A stretch of DNA of 64,000 nt from JBBSBY01 sp038205805 (GCA_038205805.1 JBBRBO010000001.1:94541-158540), one strand, 5' to 3'. Positions 52,207 through 61,477 are shown, numbered from the stretch's first letter. The notes: generated by a model from the sequence alone, not told the origin. A program made the numbers and translations.

Positions 52207-54261
52207 ATGGATCAAGGCGGCGCCAAGTTTGATGAAACGGCTTCAGGGGCTTCACGGAATGCCCATGACGGGAATATCGACCAACTCTGCGTCAATACCC
52301 TGCGTATGCTGTCCGCGGACGCCATCGAACAAGCGAATTCCGGTCACCCAGGGCTTCCGCTCGGAGCTGCGCCCATGGCCTACGTGCTGTGGACAAAATT
52401 TCTGCGCTTCAACCCCGAGAACCCCAGATGGATCAACCGCGATCGCTTCGTGCATTCGGCCGGCCACGGCTCCGCTTTATTGTACGCGCTGTGTCACTTG
52501 ACCGGGTATGACCTTCCTCTCGATGAGCTGAAGAGATTCCGGCAATGCGGCAGTAAAACACCCGGCCATCCCGAATACAATGTGGATCACGGTATCGAAT
52601 GCACCACCGGACCTCTGGGGCAAGGGTTCGTCATGGGCGTGGGAATGGCCATGGCCGAGCGCTTCTTGGCCGCTCACTACAACAAGCCCGACCTGCCTCT
52701 GGTGGACCACTACACCTACGGCATCGTTTCCGACGGCGATCTCATGGAAGGCATCACATCCGAAGCCGCTTCCCTTGCGGGTCACCTCAAGCTCGGCAAA
52801 CTGGTGTATCTCTACGACGATAACCACATTTCCATCGAAGGGAACACCTCTATCACGTTCACCGAGGATGTGGCGGCGCGGTTCGAAGCATACGGCTGGC
52901 ACACGTTCAAGGTCGAGGACGGATGTGATCTCGACGCCATAGAAAAGGCCATCCGTGAAGCCCGCGATCAAACGGACAAGCCCTCTCTCATCCTGGTGCG
53001 CACCCACATCGGGTACGGCAGCCCCAAACAAGATCAGGCCTGCGCCCACGGTGAACCCCTTGGGGCCGAATGTCTCAAAGCCACTCGCGAAAACCTTTGT
53101 TGGCCCGCCGAGACATCCTTTCACGTTCCTGATGAGGCGGCCAAAGAATGCCGCAAGTCCGTGGATCGCGGCAAGGGTCACGAACGAACCTGGAACGAAA
53201 TCCTCGAGAAATATCGCGCGCAATTCCCGAAAGAGGCGCAGGCCTTCCTGGACGCCGCAGCCGGCAAGCTCCCAACGGCTTTCGAGGATCATGTCCCAGT
53301 ATTCAAGGCCGAAGACCCTGCGGTCGCCACACGAGTAGCCTCGGGTAAGGTCCTGAACGCCATAGCCGGAGCGCTCCCCAATCTCATGGGTGGTTCCGCC
53401 GACCTTGCGCCGTCCACCAAAACCATCATCAATGGATCACCGGATTTCACCCCCGACAACTACGGCGGCCGCAACATACGCTTCGGCGTTCGTGAGCACG
53501 CAATGGGAGCCATCGTGAACGGCTTGGCGCTCCACGGCGGTGTTATTCCGTACGCTGCGACATTCCTTATCTTTAGCGACTACATGAAGCCGTCCATCCG
53601 GTTGGCGGCGCTAATGAACGCCCATTCCATCTTTATCTTCACCCACGACAGTATCGCCGTCGGGGAGGACGGCCCGACCCATCAGCCCGTCGAGCAACTG
53701 ATTTCCCTGCGCGCCGTCCCCAATTTCACGGTGATCCGGCCTGCCGACGCCAACGAAACTGCGCAGGCGTGGCGTGTAGCCGTGACTCGGCCAAAACCCG
53801 TGGCCCTGATCCTAACGCGGCAAAACTTGCCCATTCTCGATCAAGCAAAGTACGCTTCGGCCAAAAACCTCGAAAAAGGAGCGTACGTCCTCTCCTATTG
53901 CGACGGCGCGCCCGACGCCTTGCTCATCGCTACCGGTTCCGAGGTATCTCTGGCGCTCAAGGCCCAAGCAGCGCTCACCGAAAAGGGCGTAAAAACTCGG
54001 GTGATCTCAGCGCCGTCATGGGAGCTGTTCGCCGAACAACCTCAATCCTACAAGGATGAGGTTCTACCGCCCAACGTCAAGGCCCGTCTGGGCATTGAAG
54101 CGGGCTCCTCCCTGGGTTGGCGCCGCTGGGTGGGCGATCACGGAGACACCATTTCCGTGGATCGCTTCGGCGCATCCGAGCCTGGGGGCGCTCTCCTGGC
54201 CAGGTACGGCTTCAACGTGGACAACGTGGTCGAAAAGACCCTTGCGCTTATCAAGAAGTAG
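52207..54261 (+). CDS. tkt: Transketolase
   Basis: A 684-residue ThDP enzyme of the pentose-phosphate pathway. The N-terminal half has LSADAIEQANSGHPGLPLG and the ThDP motif GIVSDGDLMEGITSEAASLAG. The C-terminal pyrimidine domain has the catalytic glutamate in RNIRFGVREHAMG, and HDSIAVGEDGPTHQPVE. The start at 52207 has CGGAGGA upstream; an earlier in-frame stretch is repeat sequence. R1 copies flank it on both sides. Confidence 0.97.
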   Translation: MDQGGAKFDETASGASRNAHDGNIDQLCVNTLRMLSADAIEQANSGHPGLPLGAAPMAYVLWTKFLRFNPENPRWINRDRFVHSAGHGSALLYALCHLTGYDLPLDELKRFRQCGSKTPGHPEYNVDHGIECTTGPLGQGFVMGVGMAMAERFLAAHYNKPDLPLVDHYTYGIVSDGDLMEGITSEAASLAGHLKLGKLVYLYDDNHISIEGNTSITFTEDVAARFEAYGWHTFKVEDGCDLDAIEKAIREARDQTDKPSLILVRTHIGYGSPKQDQACAHGEPLGAECLKATRENLCWPAETSFHVPDEAAKECRKSVDRGKGHERTWNEILEKYRAQFPKEAQAFLDAAAGKLPTAFEDHVPVFKAEDPAVATRVASGKVLNAIAGALPNLMGGSADLAPSTKTIINGSPDFTPDNYGGRNIRFGVREHAMGAIVNGLALHGGVIPYAATFLIFSDYMKPSIRLAALMNAHSIFIFTHDSIAVGEDGPTHQPVEQLISLRAVPNFTVIRPADANETAQAWRVAVTRPKPVALILTRQNLPILDQAKYASAKNLEKGAYVLSYCDGAPDALLIATGSEVSLALKAQAALTEKGVKTRVISAPSWELFAEQPQSYKDEVLPPNVKARLGIEAGSSLGWRRWVGDHGDTISVDRFGASEPGGALLARYGFNVDNVVEKTLALIKK

Positions 54262-54277
54262 CGGCATTAGCTGATTG

Positions 54278-54499
54278 ATACCAAAGTGCTTTCCAACGAG
54301 TAACATTGGTGAAGACTCTTTTTGGGAAGGTAGGTTTTTTCGACGTCTATCTGAGAATGTTTAATATGCCGAAATCGGCATTTTCTCCTTGAGAAAAGCC
54401 GGTTTCGGCCATTTAAAAGTTCTTGGAGAGGGGTTTGGGGAGAAGCCTTCTTTCAAGAAGGTTCTCCCCGATATTACTTCTTTGGCTGCGCATTGGTAT
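54278..54499 (+). repeat. R1 repeat, copy k
   Basis: ATACCAAAGTGCTTTCC to GCGCATTGGTAT. The first hairpin has GCCGAAATCGGC with GCCGGTTTCGGC. The second (54437-54469) is a nearly perfect palindrome, GGGGAGAAGCCTTC .. GAAGGTTCTCCCC. It lies between tkt and rph, genes in the same direction. Confidence 0.9.
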
Positions 54500-54602
54500 G
54501 AGGCGCCGGTTTGCAGATAGGCGATTCGGCGTCTTCCACATTCGTATATCAGTGTACGAACGTTCCACGGATACCTATGAGACGAAAGGGAATACAGCAA
54601 GG

Positions 54603-55328
54603 ATGACGATCACTGCAAGAAGCGCCGGCCGAGCGAACGACGGGCTGAGAGAATGGAAGATCACCACCCCGGCCCTAGATTACCCCGAGGGATCAGCTCT
54701 GATCGAAAGCGGACGAACCAAGGTGCTGTGCGCAGCCACGGTCGAGGAAAAGGTCCCGGCGTTCCTCAGAGACAAGCTCCAGGGCTGGGTCACGGCGGAA
54801 TATTCCATGCTCCCGCGATCAACCCACACGAGATCCGGCCGGGAGAGAAACGGCAAGGTGGGCGGCCGCACGCTGGAGATCCAACGGCTGATCGGGAGAT
54901 CCTTGCGCAGTGTGGTGGATTTGAGGAAGCTATACGGATTCACCATCACCGTGGATTGCGATGTGATTCAGGCGGACGGCGGCACACGCACGGCGTCCAT
55001 AACGGGCGCATGGGTGGCCATGGCCGCAGCGTGCGACGGATTGCTCAAAGCGGGAATGATTGCGGCGCTCCCGCACCTGGACAGCGTAGCGGCCGTCAGT
55101 GTGGGCATCGTGGGCCAAGAACTCCTGCTGGACCTAGACTATGGTGAAGATCACGACGCGGAAGTGGACATGAACGTGGTAATGACCGGGAGCGGTAAGC
55201 TCGTTGAGGTGCAGGCCACCGCCGAAGGGCAGCCCTTCACCACCGCGCAGCTAATGGATCTCCTGAGCTTAGCCGGTCGGGGAATTGAGCGTATACGCGA
55301 GATCCAAACTCACGCCCTCCGAGGGTAA
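54603..55328 (+). CDS. rph: Ribonuclease PH
   Basis: A 241-residue phosphorolytic exoribonuclease that trims tRNA 3' ends. Signature parts are VTAEYSMLPRSTHTR, GRTLEIQRLIGRSLR and TVDCDVIQADGGTRTASITGA. The start at 54603 is typical (RNase PH usually begins 5-10 residues before the R-x-ND-G-L-R motif). The upstream frame is R1 repeat. Confidence 0.96.
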   Translation: MTITARSAGRANDGLREWKITTPALDYPEGSALIESGRTKVLCAATVEEKVPAFLRDKLQGWVTAEYSMLPRSTHTRSGRERNGKVGGRTLEIQRLIGRSLRSVVDLRKLYGFTITVDCDVIQADGGTRTASITGAWVAMAAACDGLLKAGMIAALPHLDSVAAVSVGIVGQELLLDLDYGEDHDAEVDMNVVMTGSGKLVEVQATAEGQPFTTAQLMDLLSLAGRGIERIREIQTHALRG

Positions 55329-55350
55329 GGAGCGGCGCCGATATTACGAA

Positions 55351-55530
55351 AGTTCGCATGAAAGTCTCACGTCCGGGATGTACCGTACAACGACCACATG
55401 GAAGATTCTTCGGTATGGGAGGTGAAAAACCCCCTCGCCCCCCTTGTCAGGTGGGTAAGCGTCGGCTCCGAGTCACAGGGTTGTCGGGCAGTATCCGTAC
55501 ATCCCCCTGGCAAAAGTGACACAGGGGTTA
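55351..55530 (+). repeat. R2 repeat, copy 2
   Basis: Begins TTCGCATGAAAGTCTCACG and shares CGTCCGGGATG, ACGACCACAT, GTAAGCGTCGGCT and AGTATCCGTACATCCCCCTG with copy 1. Its inner inverted repeat is less perfect. It ends about 25 bp before R1 copy l. Confidence 0.75.
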
Positions 55531-55553
55531 ATCCTAATTCTGCGCCTATTCTT

Positions 55554-55766
55554 ACACCAACGTGCTGTCACAAAAGCAAGATTGGTTGATCGTTTTTGCA
55601 AAGCAGGTTTTCCGAACCTCCTGCTAAGAAACTTGTGATAATCACCGAAATCGGCGTTTATCCTTGAGAAAAGCCGGTTGCGACCATTGCAAAAGTTCTT
55701 GGAGAGGGGTTTGGGACCCAACTTTCTTTCAAGACGGTTCTCCCCAATATTACTTATTTGCTTGGG
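55554..55766 (+). repeat. R1 repeat, copy l (right end merged into a gene)
   Basis: ACACCAACGTGCTGTCAC through CTCCCCAATATTACTTATTTG. The right terminal repeat is lost. The stop codon and last few codons of the glycosyltransferase gene lie inside this R1 end. Confidence 0.8.
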
Positions 55767-56823
55767 AAACCCGCCTGCGGCGGGTCAATCCTTGGAAGCT
55801 CTTTCGTGGGGGGCGTCGTAGGATGAAGAAATCAACCAGCCCTACGAGACTGCCTATGCCGTACGCGAAATGGTAGCAGGCGAGGGTTATCGGCATGACG
55901 GGAAAATACCTACGGTTATCCGTGGAGCGGCATATCACCACCGAGCCCACGAGAATCATCGTCAGGTACGCCGAGAGAATGAGGGTCGGAACCACCCAAA
56001 ACCTTGGGTCAAATAGACCCAAGAACACTCCGGCGAGTAATGCCGTGATGAACAGAATGGGAACCACGTGCCGCAAGGATGCAGGTCGCTTGTGTTTCTG
56101 AAGGACTTTGAACTTCCAGTACCCGTATTGCATGTATTGCGTGAAAAGCTCCTGAAATGAGCGTCGTGGATAGTACCAGGATCGGATCCGCGGCGACTGA
56201 AGGATGCGTTTCCCCGACCTCGTGAGGCGCAGGTTGAGTTCGTGATCTTCGGCGCGGGCCAACCCCTCGTCGTAGAGCCCTAATTCCAAGAGGGTGGACT
56301 TCTTCCAGCAGCCGTAGGGCACCGTGTCCACATACCCTTCGTAATCGGGCCTATGGAACTTTATGGGGCCGACGGCAAAGGGTGAATGGTAGGCCAAGCG
56401 AACGGCCTCTCCTATATAGCCGAAAGATTTCGTGCGAGCCGCGCCGCCCACACACTCTGCGGAGCTTACCGTGAGGCATTCCACGCACTGACGTACGTAG
56501 TCGAGGGAGTAGTCCGTGTGGGCGTCCATCCTGAGTATAATGCGCCCCTGCGCCGCACGAATAGCCGTGTTCAAGCCGACCGCCTGAATCCTTTCCGGAT
56601 TGTCGAGCATACGAATAGAGGGGTGTTCGCCCGCATAGCGGCGGATAATCTCGCGTGTCCCGTCGTCGCTCAGGCCGTCCACGATGAGTATTTCGACCGC
56701 CCCTTCAACGAGGGGCTCCTGAGCCAAGACCGAGTCCAAGCATTGCGCGATGTGATCCCTCTCGTTCAGGACGGGAATTATCACCGTAGCGAACGGCATG
56801 GTGTCCAGTGGTGTCATAGCCAT
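55750..56823 (-). CDS. Family 2 glycosyltransferase with C-terminal membrane segments
   Basis: A 357-residue GT2 enzyme, ExoA-like. The nucleotide-sugar part (FATVIIPVLNERDHIAQCLD, IVDGLSDDGTREII, RMDAHTDY as the DXD-type site, and ARAEDHELNLRL) covers about 1-240. Three hydrophobic segments (about 258-335) anchor the C-terminus. It is likely involved in exopolysaccharide or lipid-linked sugar synthesis; the sugar is unknown. The start is ATG 56823 or 56817. Its last codons come from R1 copy l. Its 5' end is only 28 bp from the divergent RNase gene. Confidence 0.88.
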   Translation of the reverse strand: MAMTPLDTMPFATVIIPVLNERDHIAQCLDSVLAQEPLVEGAVEILIVDGLSDDGTREIIRRYAGEHPSIRMLDNPERIQAVGLNTAIRAAQGRIILRMDAHTDYSLDYVRQCVECLTVSSAECVGGAARTKSFGYIGEAVRLAYHSPFAVGPIKFHRPDYEGYVDTVPYGCWKKSTLLELGLYDEGLARAEDHELNLRLTRSGKRILQSPRIRSWYYPRRSFQELFTQYMQYGYWKFKVLQKHKRPASLRHVVPILFITALLAGVFLGLFDPRFWVVPTLILSAYLTMILVGSVVICRSTDNRRYFPVMPITLACYHFAYGIGSLVGLVDFFILRRPPRKSFQGLTRRRRVSQANK

Positions 56824-56851
56824 ACAGAGTAAACCTGTCTCGGAGTAACCT

Positions 56852-57256
56852 ATGAAAAGCAGTCGGCTATACTTCGGCGTGGCGTTCCTACTCGCCGCAA
56901 TCTTTATGGCGCATGTCGGCGCCGCATACGCGCAACCACCGGTAGGCAACTGGAACACACCCGCTTGTCCGCCGGGATCCACCAATGCTGTCTCGATCCG
57001 AGAGCTGCCGCCGGAAGCGGCCCAGACACTGGCTCTCATCAAGCAAGGTGGTCCTTTTCCCTATCGCAGGGACGGCATCGTGTTCGGCAACCGGGAAAGA
57101 CGCCTGCCGCTTAAAGAAAGGGGCTACTACCGCGAGTTTACGGTAAAGACCCCAGGGAGTCGCAACCGCGGCGCCCGAAGGATAATTTCAGGCGCAGCCG
57201 GGGAATTCTACTACACGGGCGACCACTACAACTCCTTTAAAATGATCGGAGAATAA
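56852..57256 (+). CDS. Secreted barnase-like guanyl-specific ribonuclease
   Basis: A 134-residue protein with a signal peptide (KSSRLYFGVAFLLAAIFMAH, cleavage after AYA) and a ribonuclease N1/barnase-family domain. Catalytic residues are the glutamate in YYREFTVKTPG, arginine in RGARRIISG and histidine in YTGDHYNSF. It cleaves RNA after guanine. The barstar-type inhibitor gene starts 3 bp downstream. GGAG lies before the ATG. Confidence 0.92.
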   Translation: MKSSRLYFGVAFLLAAIFMAHVGAAYAQPPVGNWNTPACPPGSTNAVSIRELPPEAAQTLALIKQGGPFPYRRDGIVFGNRERRLPLKERGYYREFTVKTPGSRNRGARRIISGAAGEFYYTGDHYNSFKMIGE

Positions 57257-57259
57257 GAT

Positions 57260-57715
57260 ATGCACGCTCTCATGCAACGGTTACAAGAAGGGAAGGGCTC
57301 CGGTGTCTTCAACGTGGAACGCAAGCAATCCATTGCGGACTTGGAAGCGGCTGCGATTAAGGCCGGCTTCGCCTATTTCTACATTGACGCAAAGGCGCTC
57401 ACGACGAAGAAGCAAATCCTCGCTAAGATAGCTCAAGTATTGGAGTTCCCGGACTACTTCGGTGAAAACTGGGACGCCTTCGATGAGAGCTTCGGCGACT
57501 TTTGTGATGAACTCGGTCGGGCAGCTTTGATTCTCTGCGACCACTTTGAAGGATTCGCCACCGCCGAACCGCAAGGGTTCGCCACCGCCAAGGCCATTTT
57601 CACGGATACCGTGAACGAGCTGCCGCCGGATTCGCCTCCCGTGCTCGTGGGATTTATGCTTCAAGAGAGTGAGAAGGCCGCCGACCTTCCCGGTCTTAAG
57701 TGTGGACGAAGTTGA
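57260..57715 (+). CDS. Barstar family ribonuclease inhibitor
   Basis: A 151-residue cytosolic inhibitor of the barstar family. It is recognised by FPDYFGENWDAFDESFGDF (the acidic residues that plug the RNase active site). At 151 residues it is longer than classical barstar (about 90), having an N-terminal extension of about 40 residues. It lies 3 bp after the barnase-like gene and protects the cell from the enzyme before export. Confidence 0.92.
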   Translation: MHALMQRLQEGKGSGVFNVERKQSIADLEAAAIKAGFAYFYIDAKALTTKKQILAKIAQVLEFPDYFGENWDAFDESFGDFCDELGRAALILCDHFEGFATAEPQGFATAKAIFTDTVNELPPDSPPVLVGFMLQESEKAADLPGLKCGRS

Positions 57716-57736
57716 GCCGCGACGCCTGCAAGCCTA

Positions 57737-57956
57737 ATACCGATGTGCTTTCAACAAAGTAATATAGGCGGAGTTTTGTTGCAAAGCAGGTTTTCCAATT
57801 TCTTTCTAAGCAACTTGTAACATTCGCCGAAAGCGGCATTTGTCCTCGAGTAAAGCCGATTTCGGCAATTGCGAAAGTTCTTGGAGAGGGGTTTGGGGAG
57901 AAACTTCTTTCAAGAAGGTTCTCCCCAATATTACTACTTTGATTGCGCATTGGTAT
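57737..57956 (+). repeat. R1 repeat, copy m
   Basis: ATACCGATGTGCTTTCAA to GCGCATTGGTAT. The first stem is GCCGAAAGCGGC with GCCGATTTCGGC, and the second is GGGGAGAAACTTC with GAAGGTTCTCCCC. It lies between barstar and the small minus-strand gene. Confidence 0.9.
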
Positions 57957-57972
57957 AAGGGTTGGGGAGCTG

Positions 57973-58185
57973 CTACTTCCAGTCGAGTTGCAGCTTGATC
58001 ATGACCAATCGGTACATACGTTTTCGGTCAAAGCGTTTGGCGTGCAGATGCGGCTCAGGTCGTAAATCCTGCCCTATCGCGTTCACCATTTTTTCGGCTT
58101 CCGCGACACATAGGATGGCGTTATCGATATTCTCTACGCGCTTTTGATAGTCACTCATCTCGGCGATGGACTTACGACCATTCAT
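57973..58185 (-). CDS. Small hypothetical protein
   Basis: A 70-residue charged helical protein (SDYQKRVENIDNAILCVAEAEK) of unknown function. The ATG at 58185 has AAGGAG 9 bases upstream, which supports translation. It lies 81 bp downstream of the tal-pgi gene, on the same strand. Confidence 0.65.
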   Translation of the reverse strand: MNGRKSIAEMSDYQKRVENIDNAILCVAEAEKMVNAIGQDLRPEPHLHAKRFDRKRMYRLVMIKLQLDWK

Positions 58186-58214
58186 GGTTAAGGCTCCTTA
58201 TTGGTCATCATTCC

Positions 58215-58262
58215 CTTCTTGGATGGGGGTTTGGGAGAACCTTTGCAAGAAGATTCTCCCCG
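58215..58262 (+). repeat. R1 fragment, copy n (second hairpin only)
   Basis: GGGGTTTGGGAGAACC .. TGCAAGAAGATTCTCCCC matches the right hairpin of R1. It lies directly after the tal-pgi stop codon and may serve as its 3' hairpin. Confidence 0.55.
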
Positions 58263-58266
58263 ACAC

Positions 58267-61032
58267 CTACTCCATTGCTTTACGCAAGGCATCCGGGAGC
58301 GCTTCCAAGTCGCTCTCGTCCTTTGCGTGCAACTTGATGATGGGGCGACCCTTTTGCTTGAGGGCCTCAAAGTCCCCTACGGCTTGGGCTGATTTCAGCA
58401 CACCGAAGCTGTAGGCTTCTCCCGGGATGGGCATATCTTCAAGATCGTCGCAGGTGATCTCGATAAAGTGCCCGCCGGCGGGTCCGCCTTTATGGATTTG
58501 CCCCGTGGAATGCAAGAATCGCGGCCCAAATCCTAGTGTCGTGGCGCATTTGTAGTGATCCCGCAGCATCCCGCGCACATCGCGGAAAATCTCGTTCGCC
58601 TTCGCCGAAGGATGGATAAAGGCATTGATGGCCACGTAATCGCCGGGGCCGATTGTACTCAGGAACGCATCCAGCTTATCTGAGAGCTGCGGATCTCCCA
58701 TGTCGATTTGTTCGCTCTCGGGGAGTTTGCCCGTTTTCTCGTACTCCGCAAGGACCCGTTTCGTGATGTCCTTTGATTCCTGCACATTGGGCTGATCGAA
58801 GGGGTTAATCTTGAAAATTTCACCCGCAACAGCGGTCGAGAATTCCCATCGGAACATTTCTCGACCCAAATCATACGAGGAGTGCACCCTTTGCGTAATC
58901 ACAGGTTGTCCGGACCGTTCGATTTCAGAGACCAGCAGATCATAGGTGGAGTCTTCATCCAGCCTCAGGTACACGAAGAAGCGATCATCGCCATACGAAC
59001 CCGGCTCTCCCAAGGGCTCGTCCGCCACGGGGAGAATCCCTTTGCCCTCTTTGCCCAGGCTCTCCGCAATGAGCTGCTCCAGCCACAGCCCGAAGGACGC
59101 TTGAGGCGGCGAAATCACGAAGGTGAGTTTATCGCGTCCGTGGAGGGCTGCCGTAGCGATGATTGCGCCCATCCACGTTCCGGGGCTTTCCAACGCGGAA
59201 GCCTCCGATCCGCAAGCCTCCATGGATTGCCGAGCACGCATGAGCAATCGGTTCACGTCACCGCCGATGAGGGCCAGCGGCGCGAGCCCGAAATAGGACA
59301 ATGCGCTGAATCGGCCCCCGATGTCCGGCGGATTCAGGAACGTCTTGCGGAACCGATACTCCGAGGCGAGTTTCCCCAGACTTGTGCCGGGGTCGGTAAT
59401 TGCCATGAAATGTTCACCTATGGGAAGCCCTGCTTGCTCCACCTTGTCCTTGAAATACTTGAAGAGCGACATCACCTCGATGGTGCCCCCGGATTTACTT
59501 GCGACAATGAACAACGCGTGAGCCAAGTCGATTCGGCGTTCCACGTCCAGGATCGTCTGAGGCACGGTGGTGTCGAGCACAAAGAGCTGCGGAAAGCCTT
59601 GGGCCGACCCTATTGAGGAGACAAAGACCTCGGACGTAAGGCTGCTTCCGCCCATTCCCAGGAGGACCACATGCTGTATGCCGTCATCTATGACGCTCTG
59701 AGCGAAATGCGCGAGTTTGCCGGTTTCTTCCATCATGGTCGGGACGATGTGAAACCAACCCAGTCGCTGCTCGATGCCGGCGGCGGGATCGGATGACCAG
59801 ATGGAGACGTTCCCGTTCCATATACTCTCAGCGATCTTATTTTCGTCAAGTTCGGCAAACTGCCGTTCTATGGGTCCCTGAAGATTACCCAACGAAGCTG
59901 ATCGGTGACCCCAGCCTCTGAGCAGACGCGTGCGTTGGCGCCGAATGCCGTCCAAAAGCGAGTTGAATGAATCAGCGAACTGGAGCACCCCTTCCTCCTG
60001 CAATCGCTCCATGATCTTGTGGAGATCAATACCGAGGGCTTTTTCTCGATTGAGGAGTTCCACGGCCTCTTTGTGGCCTTCTTCCAAGGAGATGTGGGGC
60101 CGCCCGTGGTCCACAAAGGCTCTGAATGCCGTGGCGGGCATGGTGTTGATGGTTTCCGGACCGATAAGGGCTTCGACATAGTATACGTCGGAGTAATCGG
60201 GATTCTTCGTGCTGGTGCTCGCCCAGACGATCTTTTGGGGTCGAGCGCCCTTGGTCTTGAGCTCGGCGAAGTCTTCCCCATGGAAGATGGTCTTGTACAT
60301 CCGATACGCCACTTTGGCGTTTGCAATAGCGGTCTTGCCGAGCAATGAGGCTGCGGCCGCCTTCATCTGCGGCGCGCCCGATTCCTTAATGCGCTGGTCA
60401 AGGGCGGTGTCGATCCTGCTGACGAACAAGGAGGCCACGGAAGCCACCGCAGCCGGATCCCCACCTGATTCCATGAAGGTGCGAATTCCGTCTATGTATG
60501 CCTGTACGGCGTTCCTATACTGGTCCACGGAGAACACGAGGGTAAAATTGACGTTGATTCCTGCGGCAAGTAGCTCGACGCCTGCCTTGCACCCTTCCAG
60601 CGTGCCGGGAACCTTTATCATGACGTTAGGGCGGCCGATGTCTTGAAACAGGCGTTTGCCTTGCGCCACGGTTTTGGCGGTGTCGTAGGCTAGGGCAGGT
60701 GGGGCCTCGAAGCTTACGAAGCCGTCCGTGCCGCCGGATTGCTCGTAGACGAGGGCCAGGAGATCCGCGGCCTCCCGAATGTCCTGGAAAGCGAGATGTT
60801 CGTAGATGAAGGGCACTTCGAGCCCCGCATCCACCACGATATGGAGATCATTATCATAGACGCGTTCAGCGGAAAGCGCCTTTTGGAATATGGTAGGATT
60901 GGAAGTCACTCCGGTGACGCCTTCGACTTCCACGAGTCTTTTCAATTCGCCGGAACGTAACAACTCTCTGCTCAGGTCATCGTACCAGACGGATTGTCCG
61001 AGTTTACGTAACTCCAGCACACGATGTGACAT
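58267..61032 (-). CDS. Bifunctional transaldolase / glucose-6-phosphate isomerase
   Basis: The 921-residue fusion joins a class I transaldolase (about 1-365; GVTSNPTIFQKAL, and the Schiff-base lysine in VMIKVPGTLEG) to phosphoglucose isomerase (about 380-921; VLLGMGGSSLTSEVF, IVASKSGGTIEVMSLFKYF). It links the pentose-phosphate pathway to glycolysis. Similar fusions are known in other bacteria. Together with gnd and tkt it gives most of the non-oxidative branch within this window. Confidence 0.95.
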   Translation of the reverse strand: MSHRVLELRKLGQSVWYDDLSRELLRSGELKRLVEVEGVTGVTSNPTIFQKALSAERVYDNDLHIVVDAGLEVPFIYEHLAFQDIREAADLLALVYEQSGGTDGFVSFEAPPALAYDTAKTVAQGKRLFQDIGRPNVMIKVPGTLEGCKAGVELLAAGINVNFTLVFSVDQYRNAVQAYIDGIRTFMESGGDPAAVASVASLFVSRIDTALDQRIKESGAPQMKAAAASLLGKTAIANAKVAYRMYKTIFHGEDFAELKTKGARPQKIVWASTSTKNPDYSDVYYVEALIGPETINTMPATAFRAFVDHGRPHISLEEGHKEAVELLNREKALGIDLHKIMERLQEEGVLQFADSFNSLLDGIRRQRTRLLRGWGHRSASLGNLQGPIERQFAELDENKIAESIWNGNVSIWSSDPAAGIEQRLGWFHIVPTMMEETGKLAHFAQSVIDDGIQHVVLLGMGGSSLTSEVFVSSIGSAQGFPQLFVLDTTVPQTILDVERRIDLAHALFIVASKSGGTIEVMSLFKYFKDKVEQAGLPIGEHFMAITDPGTSLGKLASEYRFRKTFLNPPDIGGRFSALSYFGLAPLALIGGDVNRLLMRARQSMEACGSEASALESPGTWMGAIIATAALHGRDKLTFVISPPQASFGLWLEQLIAESLGKEGKGILPVADEPLGEPGSYGDDRFFVYLRLDEDSTYDLLVSEIERSGQPVITQRVHSSYDLGREMFRWEFSTAVAGEIFKINPFDQPNVQESKDITKRVLAEYEKTGKLPESEQIDMGDPQLSDKLDAFLSTIGPGDYVAINAFIHPSAKANEIFRDVRGMLRDHYKCATTLGFGPRFLHSTGQIHKGGPAGGHFIEITCDDLEDMPIPGEAYSFGVLKSAQAVGDFEALKQKGRPIIKLHAKDESDLEALPDALRKAME

Positions 61033-61162
61033 ACGCAGCCTCCACGCGGCTTACACGAAGCCCAGATCGAACTTGACACAGCATACAAAGGAGCTTAAGA
61101 ATACTAAATGGGACGGAGTGAAACAACCAAAATCGCAATCAGCGAGAAGTGTGGCTACTCAC

Positions 61163-61333
61163 ATGGATCTCCAACACTATTTAGAGATACAGCGTGCTGA
61201 AATCGAACGGCATAAGTGGATTGAATCCGAAAAGGCGGGAAAGGACTTGGGCAACGACGCCGTCATAGAATGGATTCTGAAATATGCCGATATATTCAGT
61301 GATAACTACGAAGTCGGCCGACAAAACGGCTGA
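61163..61333 (+). CDS. Small conserved-looking helical protein
   Basis: A 56-residue protein (DLQHYLEIQRAEIERHKWIE, then SEKAGKDLGNDAVIEWILK). It resembles small proteins I have seen in deltaproteobacteria, but no function is known. The ribosome site is weak. It is divergent from tal-pgi. Confidence 0.6.
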   Translation: MDLQHYLEIQRAEIERHKWIESEKAGKDLGNDAVIEWILKYADIFSDNYEVGRQNG

Positions 61334-61477
61334 CACGCCGACATAAGCACGGACGAAACGCAGGAGCGACTGCAAAATAGGGCCGCTCCGGCTTCCCCCC
61401 CTTGAGATTATTACGACTTCTTGGTTTCCAACTGACATTCGCTCACTAGTGGTTTGTCGATTCGAGCCGGTGCCCTT

